Positions 25,566 to 36,500 of a stretch of 64,000 bases of DNA are shown here, piece after piece (position 1 is the first letter of the stretch; the number at the start of each line of letters is the position of its first letter). This stretch comes from Limibacterium fermenti (GTDB lineage Bacteria > Bacteroidota > Bacteroidia > Bacteroidales > Dysgonomonadaceae): NCBI RefSeq assembly GCF_041902845.1, contig NZ_CP159486.1:3038001-3102000 (forward strand), read 5' to 3'. Below the pieces are notes generated by a model. That model made no database searches and was not told where the DNA came from. It saw nothing but the letters and a program-made list of their open reading frames with translations. Made by a program: the position numbers and the translations under genes.

Positions 25566-27083
25566 TTACTGATGCTCGGCGCGCAGCAGGTCATTGACCG
25601 TTTTCACCGGATTAAACGTACTGATAGGCACTTCCACAAAAACCGTATTCCAGTCGCTCATGGCGCCATTCCATAGTCCGGGTAACTCCAATGCTTTCAA
25701 TTCTTTTCCATTTTTCGATTTAAGCGAAATAAAACCGGTATCGGGGTCGACATGCCGGGTCAGATCATATTTTTCTCCTCGGTAATTTCTTACCCCGCAC
25801 ACTAAATCGACCGGATTGAAATGGGATCCGTTTTTGAATGCATTCAACGCTTGGACATCCTCTTTGTTAATTTGTGAACTCTCCAGAATCTGCGGCGAGA
25901 TCGTTCCATCCCTGTTGACTGCAAGAAAAGGACCTCCTCCCGGTTCGCCGACATTTTTCACCATGCCGCATACCCGGAACGGACGATCGAGCTTCTCGCG
26001 CAAATACACCGCCAACACCTCATCCGAATCAAAATCACGAGGATGCGAAATGCACAATTCATTTTCGGTAAACGACAACATTTCAGCCAAATCCTCAGCC
26101 GTATAATTTCCTTGATCGAGTTTTTGCAAATAGTGATAGCCACGGCTTTGCATATCAACCAATACCCCGGCCAGCAGGTTTTTATATCGGGCTTCATTTT
26201 CCTTTAACCGATCGGGGACGACATTATCAATATTTTTGATAAAAATCACATCCGCATCAATATCATTGAGATTTTCGATAAGCGCTCCATGGCCTCCCGG
26301 CCGGAACAATAACGACCCGTCTTCATTTCGGAACGGCTCATTGTTTTTATCCACCGCCAACGTATCGGTAGCGGTTTTTTGGACGCTAAACCCGACCTCG
26401 AACGTGACGTGAAGCTTATGGGCATAAACCGGTTTACGGGCGGCGACCAATAATTCGAAGAGCGCCTGATGCTCTGCCGATACCGTAAAATGCACCCGCA
26501 CGTTATCATCTTTGTCCTTTGCATAATACGTCCCTTCGGTCAGATGTTCGCCCACCGGGGTACGATTTCCTTCCGGGTAAGAGTGAAACGACAACAATCC
26601 TTTAGGCAAATTGCCGTAATTCAACCCATCGGCATCTAACAACGCCTTCACCACGTCTTTATACCGCCCATCGGCACAAAGCGACGAAATGTTCTCGCCA
26701 TAATGTTTCTCGCAGGTGGTGTTCAGCTGATCAAAAAAAGCGAACTGCCGGATATGCTCGAAAAACAACTTCTCGGACTCTTTTACGGGTTCCTTGTTAT
26801 CGGCATCTAAAAAAGCGAAGAGATCTTTAAACATGCGGCTGGCGGCTCCGGAAGCCGGAACAAACTTCACCACCTTTTTATTTCCCTTTAAGAAATGACG
26901 CCACGCTTCCTGATAATGCGGCTCATCGTCTTCCGCAACCTGTAAAATACCTTTATCGACAGAAGCGGCCGCCACTATGGAAAGATAGGGAAATCCGTCA
27001 CGAAAATAAACTAACTGTTTCTCTATTTGAGTCGTAGAAATCCCTTTATTTTGTAATTGATCTAAATCTTGTTGTGTAAACAT
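25566..27083 (-). CDS. DUF4301 family protein
   Basis: This 505-residue soluble protein lacks a signal peptide. It contains KFVPASGAASRMFKDLFAFL and LLSFHSYPEGNRTPVGEHL near the middle, and VPDRLKENEARYKN, LLFRPGGHGALIENLND and VCGMVKNVGEPGGGPFL later; these mark DUF4301, common in Bacteroidetes. Some segments recall a nucleotidyltransferase-type fold, but I know of no established reaction. A TATCTTTG box on the minus strand at 27137-27144 lies about 54 bases before the start. Confidence 0.8.
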   Translation of the reverse strand: MFTQQDLDQLQNKGISTTQIEKQLVYFRDGFPYLSIVAAASVDKGILQVAEDDEPHYQEAWRHFLKGNKKVVKFVPASGAASRMFKDLFAFLDADNKEPVKESEKLFFEHIRQFAFFDQLNTTCEKHYGENISSLCADGRYKDVVKALLDADGLNYGNLPKGLLSFHSYPEGNRTPVGEHLTEGTYYAKDKDDNVRVHFTVSAEHQALFELLVAARKPVYAHKLHVTFEVGFSVQKTATDTLAVDKNNEPFRNEDGSLLFRPGGHGALIENLNDIDADVIFIKNIDNVVPDRLKENEARYKNLLAGVLVDMQSRGYHYLQKLDQGNYTAEDLAEMLSFTENELCISHPRDFDSDEVLAVYLREKLDRPFRVCGMVKNVGEPGGGPFLAVNRDGTISPQILESSQINKEDVQALNAFKNGSHFNPVDLVCGVRNYRGEKYDLTRHVDPDTGFISLKSKNGKELKALELPGLWNGAMSDWNTVFVEVPISTFNPVKTVNDLLRAEHQ

Positions 27084-27136
27084 CTGCTACGTATTGTAAT
27101 TCTTATTTCGACATATTGGTTTCGATGAATGAATTT

Positions 27137-27144
27137 CAAAGATA
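27137..27144 (-). promoter_or_regulatory. Putative -7 promoter box TATCTTTG for DUF4301
   Basis: Exact TAnnTTTG on the minus strand in the 247-base gap between the divergent DUF4301 and sigma factor genes. Confidence 0.45.
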
Positions 27145-27330
27145 CGTATTTCTTTTGTAAAAGGTGCGGTAAAAAATTGTCCGCCGACTTAAATTTAACA
27201 GACGATGTTTGTCCTTTTCGATTTTTTGGTGTTTCTTTGCACTCATTACAAAATCAAACAAAAAACTACATTGCCTATTGAAATGTCTTTACTCAATTAA
27301 ATGATTATTTATATTTAAAGCAGTAAAGTA

Positions 27331-27921
27331 ATGGATACTTACAAGACTCTGATCGACGAAGAGTTGGTCGTATTGTATGCCCAAGGCAATAATGATGCGT
27401 TCGATATACTGTTGAACAGGCATAAGCAATCTCTTTTCAATTACATTTTTTATTCGGTCCGTAATAATGACGTGGCGGAAGATATCTTTCAGGAAACCTT
27501 CATGAAAGCGATCACCATGATCCGTCAGGGACGCTATACCGAAACAGGGAAATTCCGCGCGTGGATCAATCGTATCGCGCACAACTTGATTATCGATTAT
27601 TTCCGACAAGAACAAAACGAAAAAACGATCTCGAACGATGAGTACGAAACGGATTTGTTCAATAATCCCAAATTCAGCGACGACACCATTGAGATGGAAT
27701 TGGTCAAAGCACAGATTTTAAACGATGTGAAAAAGCTTATTCGGTTTTTACCCGAATCACAGCGGGAAGTGCTCGAGATGCGTTACTATCAAGATATGAG
27801 TTTCAAGGAAATCGCCGATACTACCGGAGTAAGCATCAATACGGCCCTGGGACGGATGCGGTATGCGATACTGAATATGCGCCGACTGGCTGAAGAACAT
27901 CGAATGAATCTGGTGTATTAA
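27331..27921 (+). CDS. ECF-type sigma-70 family RNA polymerase sigma factor
   Basis: This 196-residue protein has region 2 (LLNRHKQSLFNYIFYSVRNN, DVAEDIFQETFMKAI, FRAWINRIAHNLIIDYFRQ) and region 4 (LPESQREVLEMRYYQDMSF, KEIADTTGVSINTALGRMRY). No anti-sigma gene is adjacent: the downstream neighbour is on the other strand. It differs from the ECF factor at 38.2-38.8 kb and resembles stand-alone Bacteroidetes sigma factors, some linked to oxygen stress. Its regulon is unknown. Confidence 0.88.
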   Translation: MDTYKTLIDEELVVLYAQGNNDAFDILLNRHKQSLFNYIFYSVRNNDVAEDIFQETFMKAITMIRQGRYTETGKFRAWINRIAHNLIIDYFRQEQNEKTISNDEYETDLFNNPKFSDDTIEMELVKAQILNDVKKLIRFLPESQREVLEMRYYQDMSFKEIADTTGVSINTALGRMRYAILNMRRLAEEHRMNLVY

Positions 27922-27924
27922 CTC

Positions 27925-27983
27925 ACTGGAGGTGCTGCTTGGAATCGGCTACCGTCTAACCGCTTCCAAGCGACACCTTCAGT
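27925..27983. terminator. Long imperfect hairpin between convergent genes
   Basis: ACTGGAGGTG pairs with CACCTTCAGT (9 of 10 plus one G-T), GCTTGGAA with TTCCAAGC, and CGG with CCG, around an 11-base loop. It fills the gap between the sigma factor stop and the GH109-like stop. No clear T run follows on either strand, so it may be a bidirectional transcription or decay barrier rather than a classic terminator. Confidence 0.65.
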
Positions 27984-27988
27984 CAGCA

Positions 27989-29416
27989 TTAATCGGCAAA
28001 AGCGTGCCGGTAACCTTGAATTTTGTTCCAGTTTCCACGCGTAAAGTCAGGAACGGCTACCGGAGCGCTGTTATTTTCTATAGAGATATGCCCCAAATCG
28101 GCCAAACAGCACCATTCGGCCAAATCATACACATCCATATCGAGTGGTAATCCGTTTCGCAGGCAATACACCAAGCGATAATCCATAATAAAATCCATTC
28201 CGCCGTGTCCGCCTACTTCTTTAGCTTTCGCTTCCAGTTCTTGGAGGATGCGGTGTTTGTATTTATTCATTAACTCTTTCTTCACTTTTTCCGACACAAA
28301 CGAGTGGGTATTCAAATCTTCATGATTCGCTACCGTCCCATCTTGCAACGCCTCGCCCTCCAACGCATAACCCTCAACCGGATACTTGTTGGCAAATCCT
28401 TTGGTTCCGCTCACCTGATACATGCGGCTGTAAGGCCTGGGCGACGCGACATCGTGTTGAATTTGTATCGTCTTTCCCTTTTCCGTACGGATAATGGTCA
28501 TGGTATGTTGTCCGTTGGCAACCTGATACGCACTGTCGCGATCCATTCCCCTCTTTTCTATCAGATATTCCGGAATATTTACCGGTTTCGTATCCATCGC
28601 TACCAGATAATTCATTTTATCGCCGCGGTGAATATCCAATACCTGACAAACAGGGCCTAAGCCATGTGTCGCATAGACGTCGCCGCGATGCTTGCGGTTA
28701 TATTCCATTCGCCAATCGCCCTCGTACATATCCCAGTATTCGGCCAGATTGTGAATATAAGCGCCTTCCGCATGCAACACCTCCCCGAAGAGTCCGTGTT
28801 GAGCCATATTCAGCGTAGTAAGTTCGAAGAAATCGTACACACAATTTTCGAGTTGCATGCAATGTACCTGCATTTTCTCAGCCATATTAATCACTCTCCA
28901 TATTTCATCTAAGTTCATGGCGGCAGGAACTTCGCATGCGACATGTTTACCCTGTTCCATGGCATAAATCATCATCTCGGCATGATGTTTCCAGTCGGTG
29001 GCGATATAGACCAAGTTAATATCGTCGCGCTTGCAAAGTTGCTTCCAAGCATCTACACTGCCACTGTATTCTGCCGCACGCGGCAAGCCCGCGTTGTCCA
29101 GAATCTGTTGAGATTTCTCCACCCTGTCGGCATGTAAATCACAGAGAGCGACAATTTTCGTTCCGGGGATATGGGTAAAACGTTGTACGGCACCGGGACC
29201 ACGCATGCCTAAGCCAATGAAACCCACACGCACGGTATCGAGTTTGGGAGTTACCAATCCCAGGACATCCTTTTGTCCCGCAGGGCGTTCAGGGATGTCA
29301 GTCAAGATCGGTTGAAATATGTCTTTCTCCTCTTTGGGAGCCTTCGAGCCACTCGCGCAGCCCACGAATAAAATGATTGCCCATAAAAAGGCGGCTAAAA
29401 TAATTCGTTTTTGCAT
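27989..29416 (-). CDS. GH109-like Gfo/Idh/MocA family lipoprotein
   Basis: This 475-residue lipoprotein has the lipobox LFVGCASG (Cys20). The N-terminal Rossmann domain contains VRVGFIGLGMRGPGAVQRF and binds NAD in the family. The C-terminal half has MQLENCVYDFFELTTLN, DVYATHGLGPVCQVLDI and GGHGGMDFIMDYRLVYCL, typical of glycoside hydrolase family 109. That family cleaves alpha-N-acetylgalactosamine by NAD-dependent redox chemistry, and surface lipoprotein forms are common in gut Bacteroidales. Its place beside a SusC/SusD locus suggests action on host O-glycans, which is inference. Confidence 0.83.
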   Translation of the reverse strand: MQKRIILAAFLWAIILFVGCASGSKAPKEEKDIFQPILTDIPERPAGQKDVLGLVTPKLDTVRVGFIGLGMRGPGAVQRFTHIPGTKIVALCDLHADRVEKSQQILDNAGLPRAAEYSGSVDAWKQLCKRDDINLVYIATDWKHHAEMMIYAMEQGKHVACEVPAAMNLDEIWRVINMAEKMQVHCMQLENCVYDFFELTTLNMAQHGLFGEVLHAEGAYIHNLAEYWDMYEGDWRMEYNRKHRGDVYATHGLGPVCQVLDIHRGDKMNYLVAMDTKPVNIPEYLIEKRGMDRDSAYQVANGQHTMTIIRTEKGKTIQIQHDVASPRPYSRMYQVSGTKGFANKYPVEGYALEGEALQDGTVANHEDLNTHSFVSEKVKKELMNKYKHRILQELEAKAKEVGGHGGMDFIMDYRLVYCLRNGLPLDMDVYDLAEWCCLADLGHISIENNSAPVAVPDFTRGNWNKIQGYRHAFAD

Positions 29417-29426
29417 AGGATTTGTT

Positions 29427-29645
29427 TTTAATAACTGTATATATTTATAAACTTACTGATTGCCATTCTTTTCCCAATTGATGGGAGACTTTCTCAATTT
29501 CTTTTTTAAGCTTTTCCGAAAAGTTTTTCACATTGCAGGTATAATGGGGTATCGATACTGGATTTATTCCTGCCCTCACTGCCAATTCCAATAATTTTAA
29601 TACAGGAAAAGTTTTTATCAACTCTTGTACGATATTATGCTGTGT
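29427..29645 (-). pseudogene. Decayed small HTH/antitoxin-like gene
   Basis: About 73 codons are open on the minus strand without a start codon, preceded by a TAA at 29646-29648. The readable part includes IVQELIKTFPVLKLLELA, VRAGINPVSIPHYTCNV and KLKKEIEKVSHQLGKEWQ. The R-A-G-I-N-P turn followed by S/K-E-K-x-K-E-I-E resembles small helix-turn-helix proteins frequent in Bacteroidetes. There is no N-terminus, so it looks like a remnant. The family assignment is weak. Confidence 0.4.
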
Positions 29646-29872
29646 TTATCCGTTTGCTCCGGATTATAATTGAAAAATCTGTTCATCGGGAAACCAGCAT
29701 ATTTTCAAATATCACGCGTCATAATCCATTCACTCTTAATAATCAGTGCCATAAAAAGTTCTAATTCGACTCATCCCTTATACGTCTTTGATAAACAAGC
29801 GGGAATTTATTCCATGTGAAACACCCTACAAAGCGATGTGCTTTAAATAAGTTTTTTTCATTTATGCTTACT

Positions 29873-30189
29873 TTACTTTTTTATCCACATCTTTTTGCGG
29901 AACTCTTTTTCCAATTCTATCGTTATTCTGTATATAACTTTACGATCCTTATTTGTCGCAAAAATACTTAAATCTAAAAGATTTTCCAAGCGAATAAAAT
30001 GAAAAACTGTTCCTTTTTCTCCATCAATGATATATTACATACGATGTTTATCATTGAATACCTCTTTTAGAAGTTTCAATATAATCAGCAAGGGTAGTCT
30101 GCACATGTAGCTGATTCCGACAAATTCAAAACACGGATTGAGCTCAAAACAAGCATAAATAGCAGGAAAAACAAAGATATTGTTCTCAT
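29873..30189 (-). pseudogene. Decayed exported-protein gene with in-frame stops
   Basis: An ATG at 30189 starts a convincing signal peptide (MRTISLFFLLFMLVLSSIR), but the frame breaks within 35 codons. A downstream open stretch near 29873-30060 reads LKEVFNDKHRM, a stop, then IIDGEKGTVFHFIRLENLL and KVIYRITIELEKEFRKKMW. The pieces look like the start and end of one exported protein whose middle has been lost. I cannot name the family with confidence. Confidence 0.4.
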
Positions 30190-30291
30190 TATTTATATTA
30201 TATCTAAAGTTTTAATTAATTTCTCATTTGCTTTCTATTAAACGATCATACAAATAAAATATACGAGTAACACATTAAAAAATCGATAAAT

Positions 30292-30325
30292 GGGAGAAGC
30301 TTTATTATAAAATTGAGCTTCTCCC
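30292..30325 (-). terminator. Terminator hairpin after the SusCD-type operon
   Basis: GGGAGAAGCT and AGCTTCTCCC form a perfect 10-base stem with a 14-base loop. On the minus strand it lies 30 bases past the DUF1735 stop and is followed by a T-rich stretch (CGATTTTTTAATG). Confidence 0.75.
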
Positions 30326-30354
30326 AAATGTATGCTTTTTATCAGAATCTTGTT

Positions 30355-31695
30355 CTATTCCACACCCCTTGCATATACTTCCGCCAAATTAGCATAAGGA
30401 GCACGACGACTTTCCGTAATCTCTATCTTCAGATAACGCCCGGGGGATGTTGTAACCCGAAATGTCTGAGGTTCGTTTACCTCCGCCATTTCAAAATCCC
30501 CTATCTGTGTAAAGGTATCGTTATCCTCGCTGATATAAATTTTACCCCGGTAAGCATCACGCTGGTCTTGACGACGCTGTAAATCCACAGAAGCTACAGT
30601 TACCGTTTTTTGCATATCGATTGTAAAATGATGGGGTAATTGACCCGTACCTCCCGCCCACTGACTATGCCAGTAAGTTGCAACAGTTCCATCCAATACA
30701 CAAGATGCCGTTCCGTTACCGACTCCTTCTCCCGAAGGTTCTTCCGAAGAAACATCAATAATTGTCCAGCCTCTCCGGTCTAAGCGAGGAGCCGGACGGG
30801 AAACCGTTACGTAATGTACATTCTGTTCTATATCGGATACAAACCTTGACGTCTCTTTTATAAAGACAGGTAACAAAAAGTCGTCATAATCAATATTGTC
30901 TTTCGAAAAATCAACTGAAACAGTAGTGGTCTTGTTCCCGTTTTTAATAACGGCTGGATTCGGCGAAATAGTGTAGGCGGATGTCGGCAATAACTTCAAA
31001 TCTGTGCCATTTTCGTTATTATATACATCAACCAACATTTCATTAACTTCTAAATCCACAGAGATATCCCACAGATTGACGAAATCTACCGCCAAAACTA
31101 AATTCTGCTGATAACTGTCAGAATTCGAAGTTGTTTCAATAACAACGGAAGACTCCGTATTCTGGAAATAAATAAACGGATCCCGAATCAGTGGCTTAAT
31201 AAATGCCACTTCTTTATCTTCATTTATTTCTAAATTTGAGTGGACAACGCTTACCGGAACAACATACTGTTTTGAATTGTCTTTATCGAAATCGGCTAAT
31301 TGTTCTATGGCATCGTAATCGAGAGTAATATCTACATATTCCAGACGGTTACCTTTGGAGAACTTTACAACATAACTTTCATTCCCCCCGGCAAGCTGGA
31401 AGCAATTATCGGGTATCCGTTTATAGTTGCGGTTGTTTTCAGTATTATAGACCTGCAGCTCGTCCTCACTCAGAACATCTACCGAAGCCGTGGATTCTAC
31501 ATTATCGTATCCGGTTTTATATACTCCTAAACGAAATACAAACGGTTCTCCTGTTTTATAAACGGTTTGCTCTATTTCTCCGCTTTGCGGAATATATACC
31601 TTTGGCGGCGTAATGTCGTTCAATCGGGTATCCTCACAACCTACAATGCTTAAAGTAAACCCGATAATTATAGCATACAGAAATTTATTTCGCAT
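30355..31695 (-). CDS. DUF1735 and discoidin (F5/8 type C) domain surface lipoprotein
   Basis: This lipoprotein of about 446 residues starts at MRNKFLYAIIIGF with lipobox LSIVGCEDT. Residues about 30-270 hold two DUF1735-like beta domains (SASVDVLSEDELQVYNTENN, VNEMLVDVYNNENGTDLKLL). The C-terminal 130 residues form a discoidin fold (GTVATYWHSQWAGGTGQLP, HHFTIDMQKTVTVASVDLQR). Such proteins follow SusD in glycan-utilisation loci and act as surface glycan-binding proteins. Its upstream end is 13 bases from the SusD stop, so they share an mRNA. Confidence 0.83.
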   Translation of the reverse strand: MRNKFLYAIIIGFTLSIVGCEDTRLNDITPPKVYIPQSGEIEQTVYKTGEPFVFRLGVYKTGYDNVESTASVDVLSEDELQVYNTENNRNYKRIPDNCFQLAGGNESYVVKFSKGNRLEYVDITLDYDAIEQLADFDKDNSKQYVVPVSVVHSNLEINEDKEVAFIKPLIRDPFIYFQNTESSVVIETTSNSDSYQQNLVLAVDFVNLWDISVDLEVNEMLVDVYNNENGTDLKLLPTSAYTISPNPAVIKNGNKTTTVSVDFSKDNIDYDDFLLPVFIKETSRFVSDIEQNVHYVTVSRPAPRLDRRGWTIIDVSSEEPSGEGVGNGTASCVLDGTVATYWHSQWAGGTGQLPHHFTIDMQKTVTVASVDLQRRQDQRDAYRGKIYISEDNDTFTQIGDFEMAEVNEPQTFRVTTSPGRYLKIEITESRRAPYANLAEVYARGVE

Positions 31696-31708
31696 AATAC
31701 AATCCTTT

Positions 31709-33547
31709 TTACCATCCATAATTCTGAGTAATTAATTTGTTCCTGTCCAATTCACTTTGACCGAACGGGTATAAATAGTGTTTTTTATCGAATATCCTTG
31801 TTTCGAATACCGTACGATCCCAAAACGCGGCGGGTGTTTGGGTGGCATTCGATGAGGGAGCTGCAGAAGAGGTATTCATGCCCCACATGGGGCCGGCATC
31901 CACTTCCTCCGCTATCATCCACGTACGCGTATCGAAAAAGCGCTTATTTTCAAAAGCCAGTTCTACACGGCGTTCTCGGCGAATTAATTCTTGCATCATT
32001 TTCTGATTACCTACCGCTTCGGGATACACGTCCTCAATATCGGGTACTCCAGCACGCTCACGGACCAAATTCAAATATGGCAAAATATCGGCATGGGAAG
32101 GATCGTATTCATTCAAGGCCTCCACATAATTGAGCAATATTTCAGCATAACGAAAAATAGGCCACGTGATATTTCCCCACTGCCCAGCAGCTGTATTGAG
32201 TGTTGGATCTGTCCATTTCCGTGTCATATATCCCGGTTTGGGATAGTCGTGGCTGACACCGCCACCCGAATTTCCGTTGAATCCGAAATTCACAATGGAA
32301 GAAGAACCGGCATAAGGCACTTTACACCCGCTCCAAAGTACCGTGGCGTAAAAACGAGGCTCCCTATCCTTATACATCTTATAGGTGGATTTTACCCCAC
32401 CTCCATCAATAGGATGTTCGAAATTGAAAAAATCCTCCTCTTCATAACCTGAAGCCTGATCTATAACCGGTCTTCCGTCAGGAAAATAGCCGGTAATAGG
32501 ATATCTCCCATTCTTCATCGCGTAAGCATCAACTTGTTGCTGGGTAGGCCCTACTCCGCCAAAAGCCGTACCTCCGGCGACACGTGGGGTAGTGTGGACA
32601 CGAGCAAGATAGCCGTTCAGATAACGCCCCCAGATAATTTCGTCGTTCCACAAATTCAGGAATACTCCTTGATAGGATTTCAACGGATCTATTTTTCCGT
32701 AGGTTTCAACCTTATATAAATCGTAAAGATTCATGTCGATAACTTCTTTTGCTGCATCTGCCGCATACTTCCATCGGTTATTATCAACCGTGGCAATACC
32801 GGGAAATATAAGAGAACCATCTGGGTTCGCCAAATCTGCATATAGCAAATTGCCATTAAATAAAGGACGGGCATAAAAAAGCAATAACTCGGATATAATG
32901 GCCTTGCAAGCTCCCTTTGTAGGTTTACCATAATATTGTGTCGGTTGTTTTGCGGGTAATAGTTCTGCACACGCGTTTAATTCCGCGGTCACCCATTCAA
33001 CACATTCGTCCATAGTGTTGCGGGGACGCTGCAAATCGGCTATCGGTTGGTTAAAATCCAGAATCTCATCATACAGTAAAATAACAGGGCCATACATCTG
33101 CATCAACTGGTAGTAGTAATACGCTCTCGCGAAACGAGCCTCCACTGGCCACTGTTCACGTTCAGCCGAAGTAAGATTAGGTGCGGGCGCGTCGGGAGCG
33201 TACTGCATGAAAATCGTGGCTTCCCGTATCCCCCTGTAATATTGGCTCCATTTATTATAAGGCACGCTCGTCGGGTTCCATGTTCCGAAGTTCATATTCC
33301 GGTACTCTCTGTTGTATGTCGCCGAAGCTTCATCGGAAGCACCGATAAACGGGTGCGAATCCACCATATTCGACGGATCGGTCATATACCCCCAAACATT
33401 ACTGAGCGATTGTGTTATATAGGTCCGGTTCTCCCATATTTTCTCAAAACTCATCGGAAGCTCTTCTTCTTTGTCCAGATAGCTGTCGCACGAATAAAAA
33501 ACGCCACTCAGAAGAATGCAACCTAATACTATATTGATTATTCTCAT
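31709..33547 (-). CDS. SusD/RagB family nutrient-binding outer-membrane lipoprotein
   Basis: This 612-residue lipoprotein has the lipobox GVFYSCDSY (Cys20). N-terminal TPR-like helices include WPVEARFARAYYYYQLMQMY, the classic SusD segment. The C-terminal region has WPIFRYAEILLNYVEALNEY, RERAGVPDI and LIRRERRVELAFENKRFFD, all SusD landmarks. It caps the SusC channel and binds the glycan at the cell surface. It lies 24 bases after the SusC stop. The ligand is unknown. Confidence 0.93.
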   Translation of the reverse strand: MRIINIVLGCILLSGVFYSCDSYLDKEEELPMSFEKIWENRTYITQSLSNVWGYMTDPSNMVDSHPFIGASDEASATYNREYRNMNFGTWNPTSVPYNKWSQYYRGIREATIFMQYAPDAPAPNLTSAEREQWPVEARFARAYYYYQLMQMYGPVILLYDEILDFNQPIADLQRPRNTMDECVEWVTAELNACAELLPAKQPTQYYGKPTKGACKAIISELLLFYARPLFNGNLLYADLANPDGSLIFPGIATVDNNRWKYAADAAKEVIDMNLYDLYKVETYGKIDPLKSYQGVFLNLWNDEIIWGRYLNGYLARVHTTPRVAGGTAFGGVGPTQQQVDAYAMKNGRYPITGYFPDGRPVIDQASGYEEEDFFNFEHPIDGGGVKSTYKMYKDREPRFYATVLWSGCKVPYAGSSSIVNFGFNGNSGGGVSHDYPKPGYMTRKWTDPTLNTAAGQWGNITWPIFRYAEILLNYVEALNEYDPSHADILPYLNLVRERAGVPDIEDVYPEAVGNQKMMQELIRRERRVELAFENKRFFDTRTWMIAEEVDAGPMWGMNTSSAAPSSNATQTPAAFWDRTVFETRIFDKKHYLYPFGQSELDRNKLITQNYGW

Positions 33548-33571
33548 ATTCTCGTGATTTTAATATTTTAT

Positions 33572-36500
33572 TTAGAAATAGATATTTAACCCCATTGTGA
33601 ACATTTTATTGGGCGGATAAGCAGCGCCTTCTCCTCCGCCTCTTTCCGGATCCCAAAGCTTGAATGGGCTAAATGTAAGAAGGTTTACACCTGATAGATA
33701 TACCCTCAGGTCGCTCACATAAAATTTTTCGATCAGATTCCGAGGCAGAGTGTAACCCACTTCTGCATTTTTCAACCGCAAGAAGCTGGCGTCATGCATT
33801 CTATAGGTAGATTGTCTGTTGTTATTCTGGTTACTCTGAGTATCTAGCCGGGGATATTTCGCGCTCGGATCGGGATTATCCTCTGTCCAGCGGTGAATAT
33901 AAACATCTTTGTTAATGGAAGCACGGGATAAACTTCCCGATGAAAATCCATATATTGAACCTCCACCGACAAAAAGCGAAGTACGCCCGATCCCTTGAAA
34001 AAATACGGAACAATCGAACCCCCTCCATTGGGCGGTCATCCCGAATCCGTAATTGATTTGGGGTACATCTGGATAGCCGATAGCAATTTCATCAGAAGGA
34101 TCTACAACACCATCCCCGTTCACGTCCAAGTATTTGATATCCCCTACACGTACCACCCCGAAAGATTGCGTAGGACTATTGTCTATCTCTTCCTGGCTTT
34201 CAAACAACCCTAAAGCTACCAATCCGAAAGGTTGCTGATAAGGCTTACCTATACGATTCCGGTATGTATAGTTCCAGTTAGGTTCATCATTGTCTATCAT
34301 CGTATTTTTTGTATAGGTAAAGTTTGCCAATCCAGTTAAACTGACGGTTCCTACTTCTCTGTTAAAACTCAGGGTTCCATCGAATCCCTGATTTTTCATT
34401 TTTCCGATATTGACATAAGGCATCGTTGTTAAACCTACCAACCCGGCAAGTCCTCCTCTTTGCATAAATATACCTTCCCGATTTTCGTGAAAATAGTCAC
34501 CTTCAATCTTTAGTGATTTGAACAGGGATATCTCCGCACCGACATTAAATTTATAAGCCGTTTCCCAGCTCACGTAAGGATTGGGTGGGTATTCGAGGCG
34601 AAGACGGCGATTAGATTCTTGTCCGGTACTACCAAATGCATAATTGTTATCTTCGCTAATAATTGTTTCTTCATAAATAAACCTGCGGTTTCCACCAATC
34701 TGGTCGTTTCCTACTAATCCGTAAGAAGATTTTAGTTTGAATATATCAACGACATGACTGATAGGGTGCCAAAAATCTTCGTTGGAAACCAAATAGCCAA
34801 CAGCACCCGCGGGAAAAAATCCGAAACGATGTCCTGGAGCGAAGTTTTCACTGCCGTTATATCCCATATTGACCTCAGCAAAATAAGTATCCTTAAAACT
34901 GTAAGTTAACCTGCCGGCAATACCTTGATTACGGTAAGGCAGGCTTCCTAAACCTGTATCTGCATTCAATTGGTTCAACTGTTTCTGGTTATATAGCAGT
35001 AAACCTCCAACACGGTGCTTACCGGCAAAGAGTTTATCGTAAGTTATGGAGCCTTCTAAATAATAAGTTCTTCTCCCATTGAGGATCCGTTCGTATCCTA
35101 AAGCTTCTTGTCCCGGATGTGTTTCATTATACTCTAACTCTCCATTTTCATCACGGCCTGTCGCCAACCATTGCTGCACTTCAATGCCCCTAGTAATGGT
35201 ACCGGAGTTATAAGCATCCCACGAAAATTTAATGTTTGCTTTTAATCCCGGGGTAATAAGGCTCCCGAAATCCTGCGTAACACCAACTAGTGCTTGAGCT
35301 GAATTCCAATAATCGTTGGCATAGCCTGAGTACATCAATAGATTGTACGGATTGAATCCGGAACCTTGTTGCGGCCCGGAAAAACGGCCATCGGAATAGC
35401 GAGCGGGAAAAGCGTTTGGGGAAGTGGAGAAAGCATAACTCCAAATATCATCCATTGCGTGACCGGGGCGAAGCCTTTTCTCGTATACATTTGCCAGATT
35501 CGCGTTTAATACCGTAGTTGGCGTTACATTAATATCGATATTCGCCCTGAAATTCACTTTGCTATAGTTTAATGCAGAGTTATAAGTATTGTTCTGCTCT
35601 GTCTGGAAGATTGATCCTTCATCGTACAAAGAACCGGCAATGTAATAACGGGCAATGCTACCGCCACCGGAAACATTCATATTAAGGCGAGTATTGTGCG
35701 CATAATCGTTATATAATGATTTAATCCAGTTGACATTGGGATAGAGATCCGGGTCAGAATGAGTCCGGTACTTCTCAATAACGTCAGGTGTGTAATAATT
35801 GCTATTCGACGCTTCATTGTACATTTCTGCGAACTCCGCGGAATTTACCATTTTAGGCATGCTAGTCGGACCGGTAAGTCCTCGTTCGATACGAAAGTTA
35901 ATTCGGGGCTTTCCTTCTTGGCCTTTTCGAGTAGTGATAATAATTACGCCGTTAGCCCCACGCACGCCATACACAGCAGTTGCTGTAGCATCTTTCAATA
36001 TTGAAAACGATTCGATATCCTCTGGATCCACCAAATCTAGAGAGCGCTCTATTCCGTCAACAAGTACAAGAGGATTCTTATTTTCTCCAAAAGTAGAAAT
36101 GCCTCTTATATAAAATTCTGAGCCAGCTCCGGGTTCTCCTGAACGGGTTACGGAAACTACGCCTGCCAATCTTCCTGCTAATATATTGCTAATTTTACTC
36201 GTCGGAACCTTTAATTGGTCAACATTGATGCTACTAATGGCTCCAATCACACTTTCTTTTCTTTGTGTTCCATAACCCACAACCACAACCTCTTCGAGAG
36301 ATTCTTCAGATGAAGATAATTTTATAACACCTAGGTCTGTTTTATCTCCGACTTCTATTTCTATACTCTCATATCCTAAATAAGAAATAGCCAATACCGT
36401 AGAAATGCCTGATACGGTTATAGTAAAAACTCCATCCACATCAGTTATCACTCCTTGTGTAGAGTTTTTTATCCATACGCTTGCTCCGATGATAGGATCA

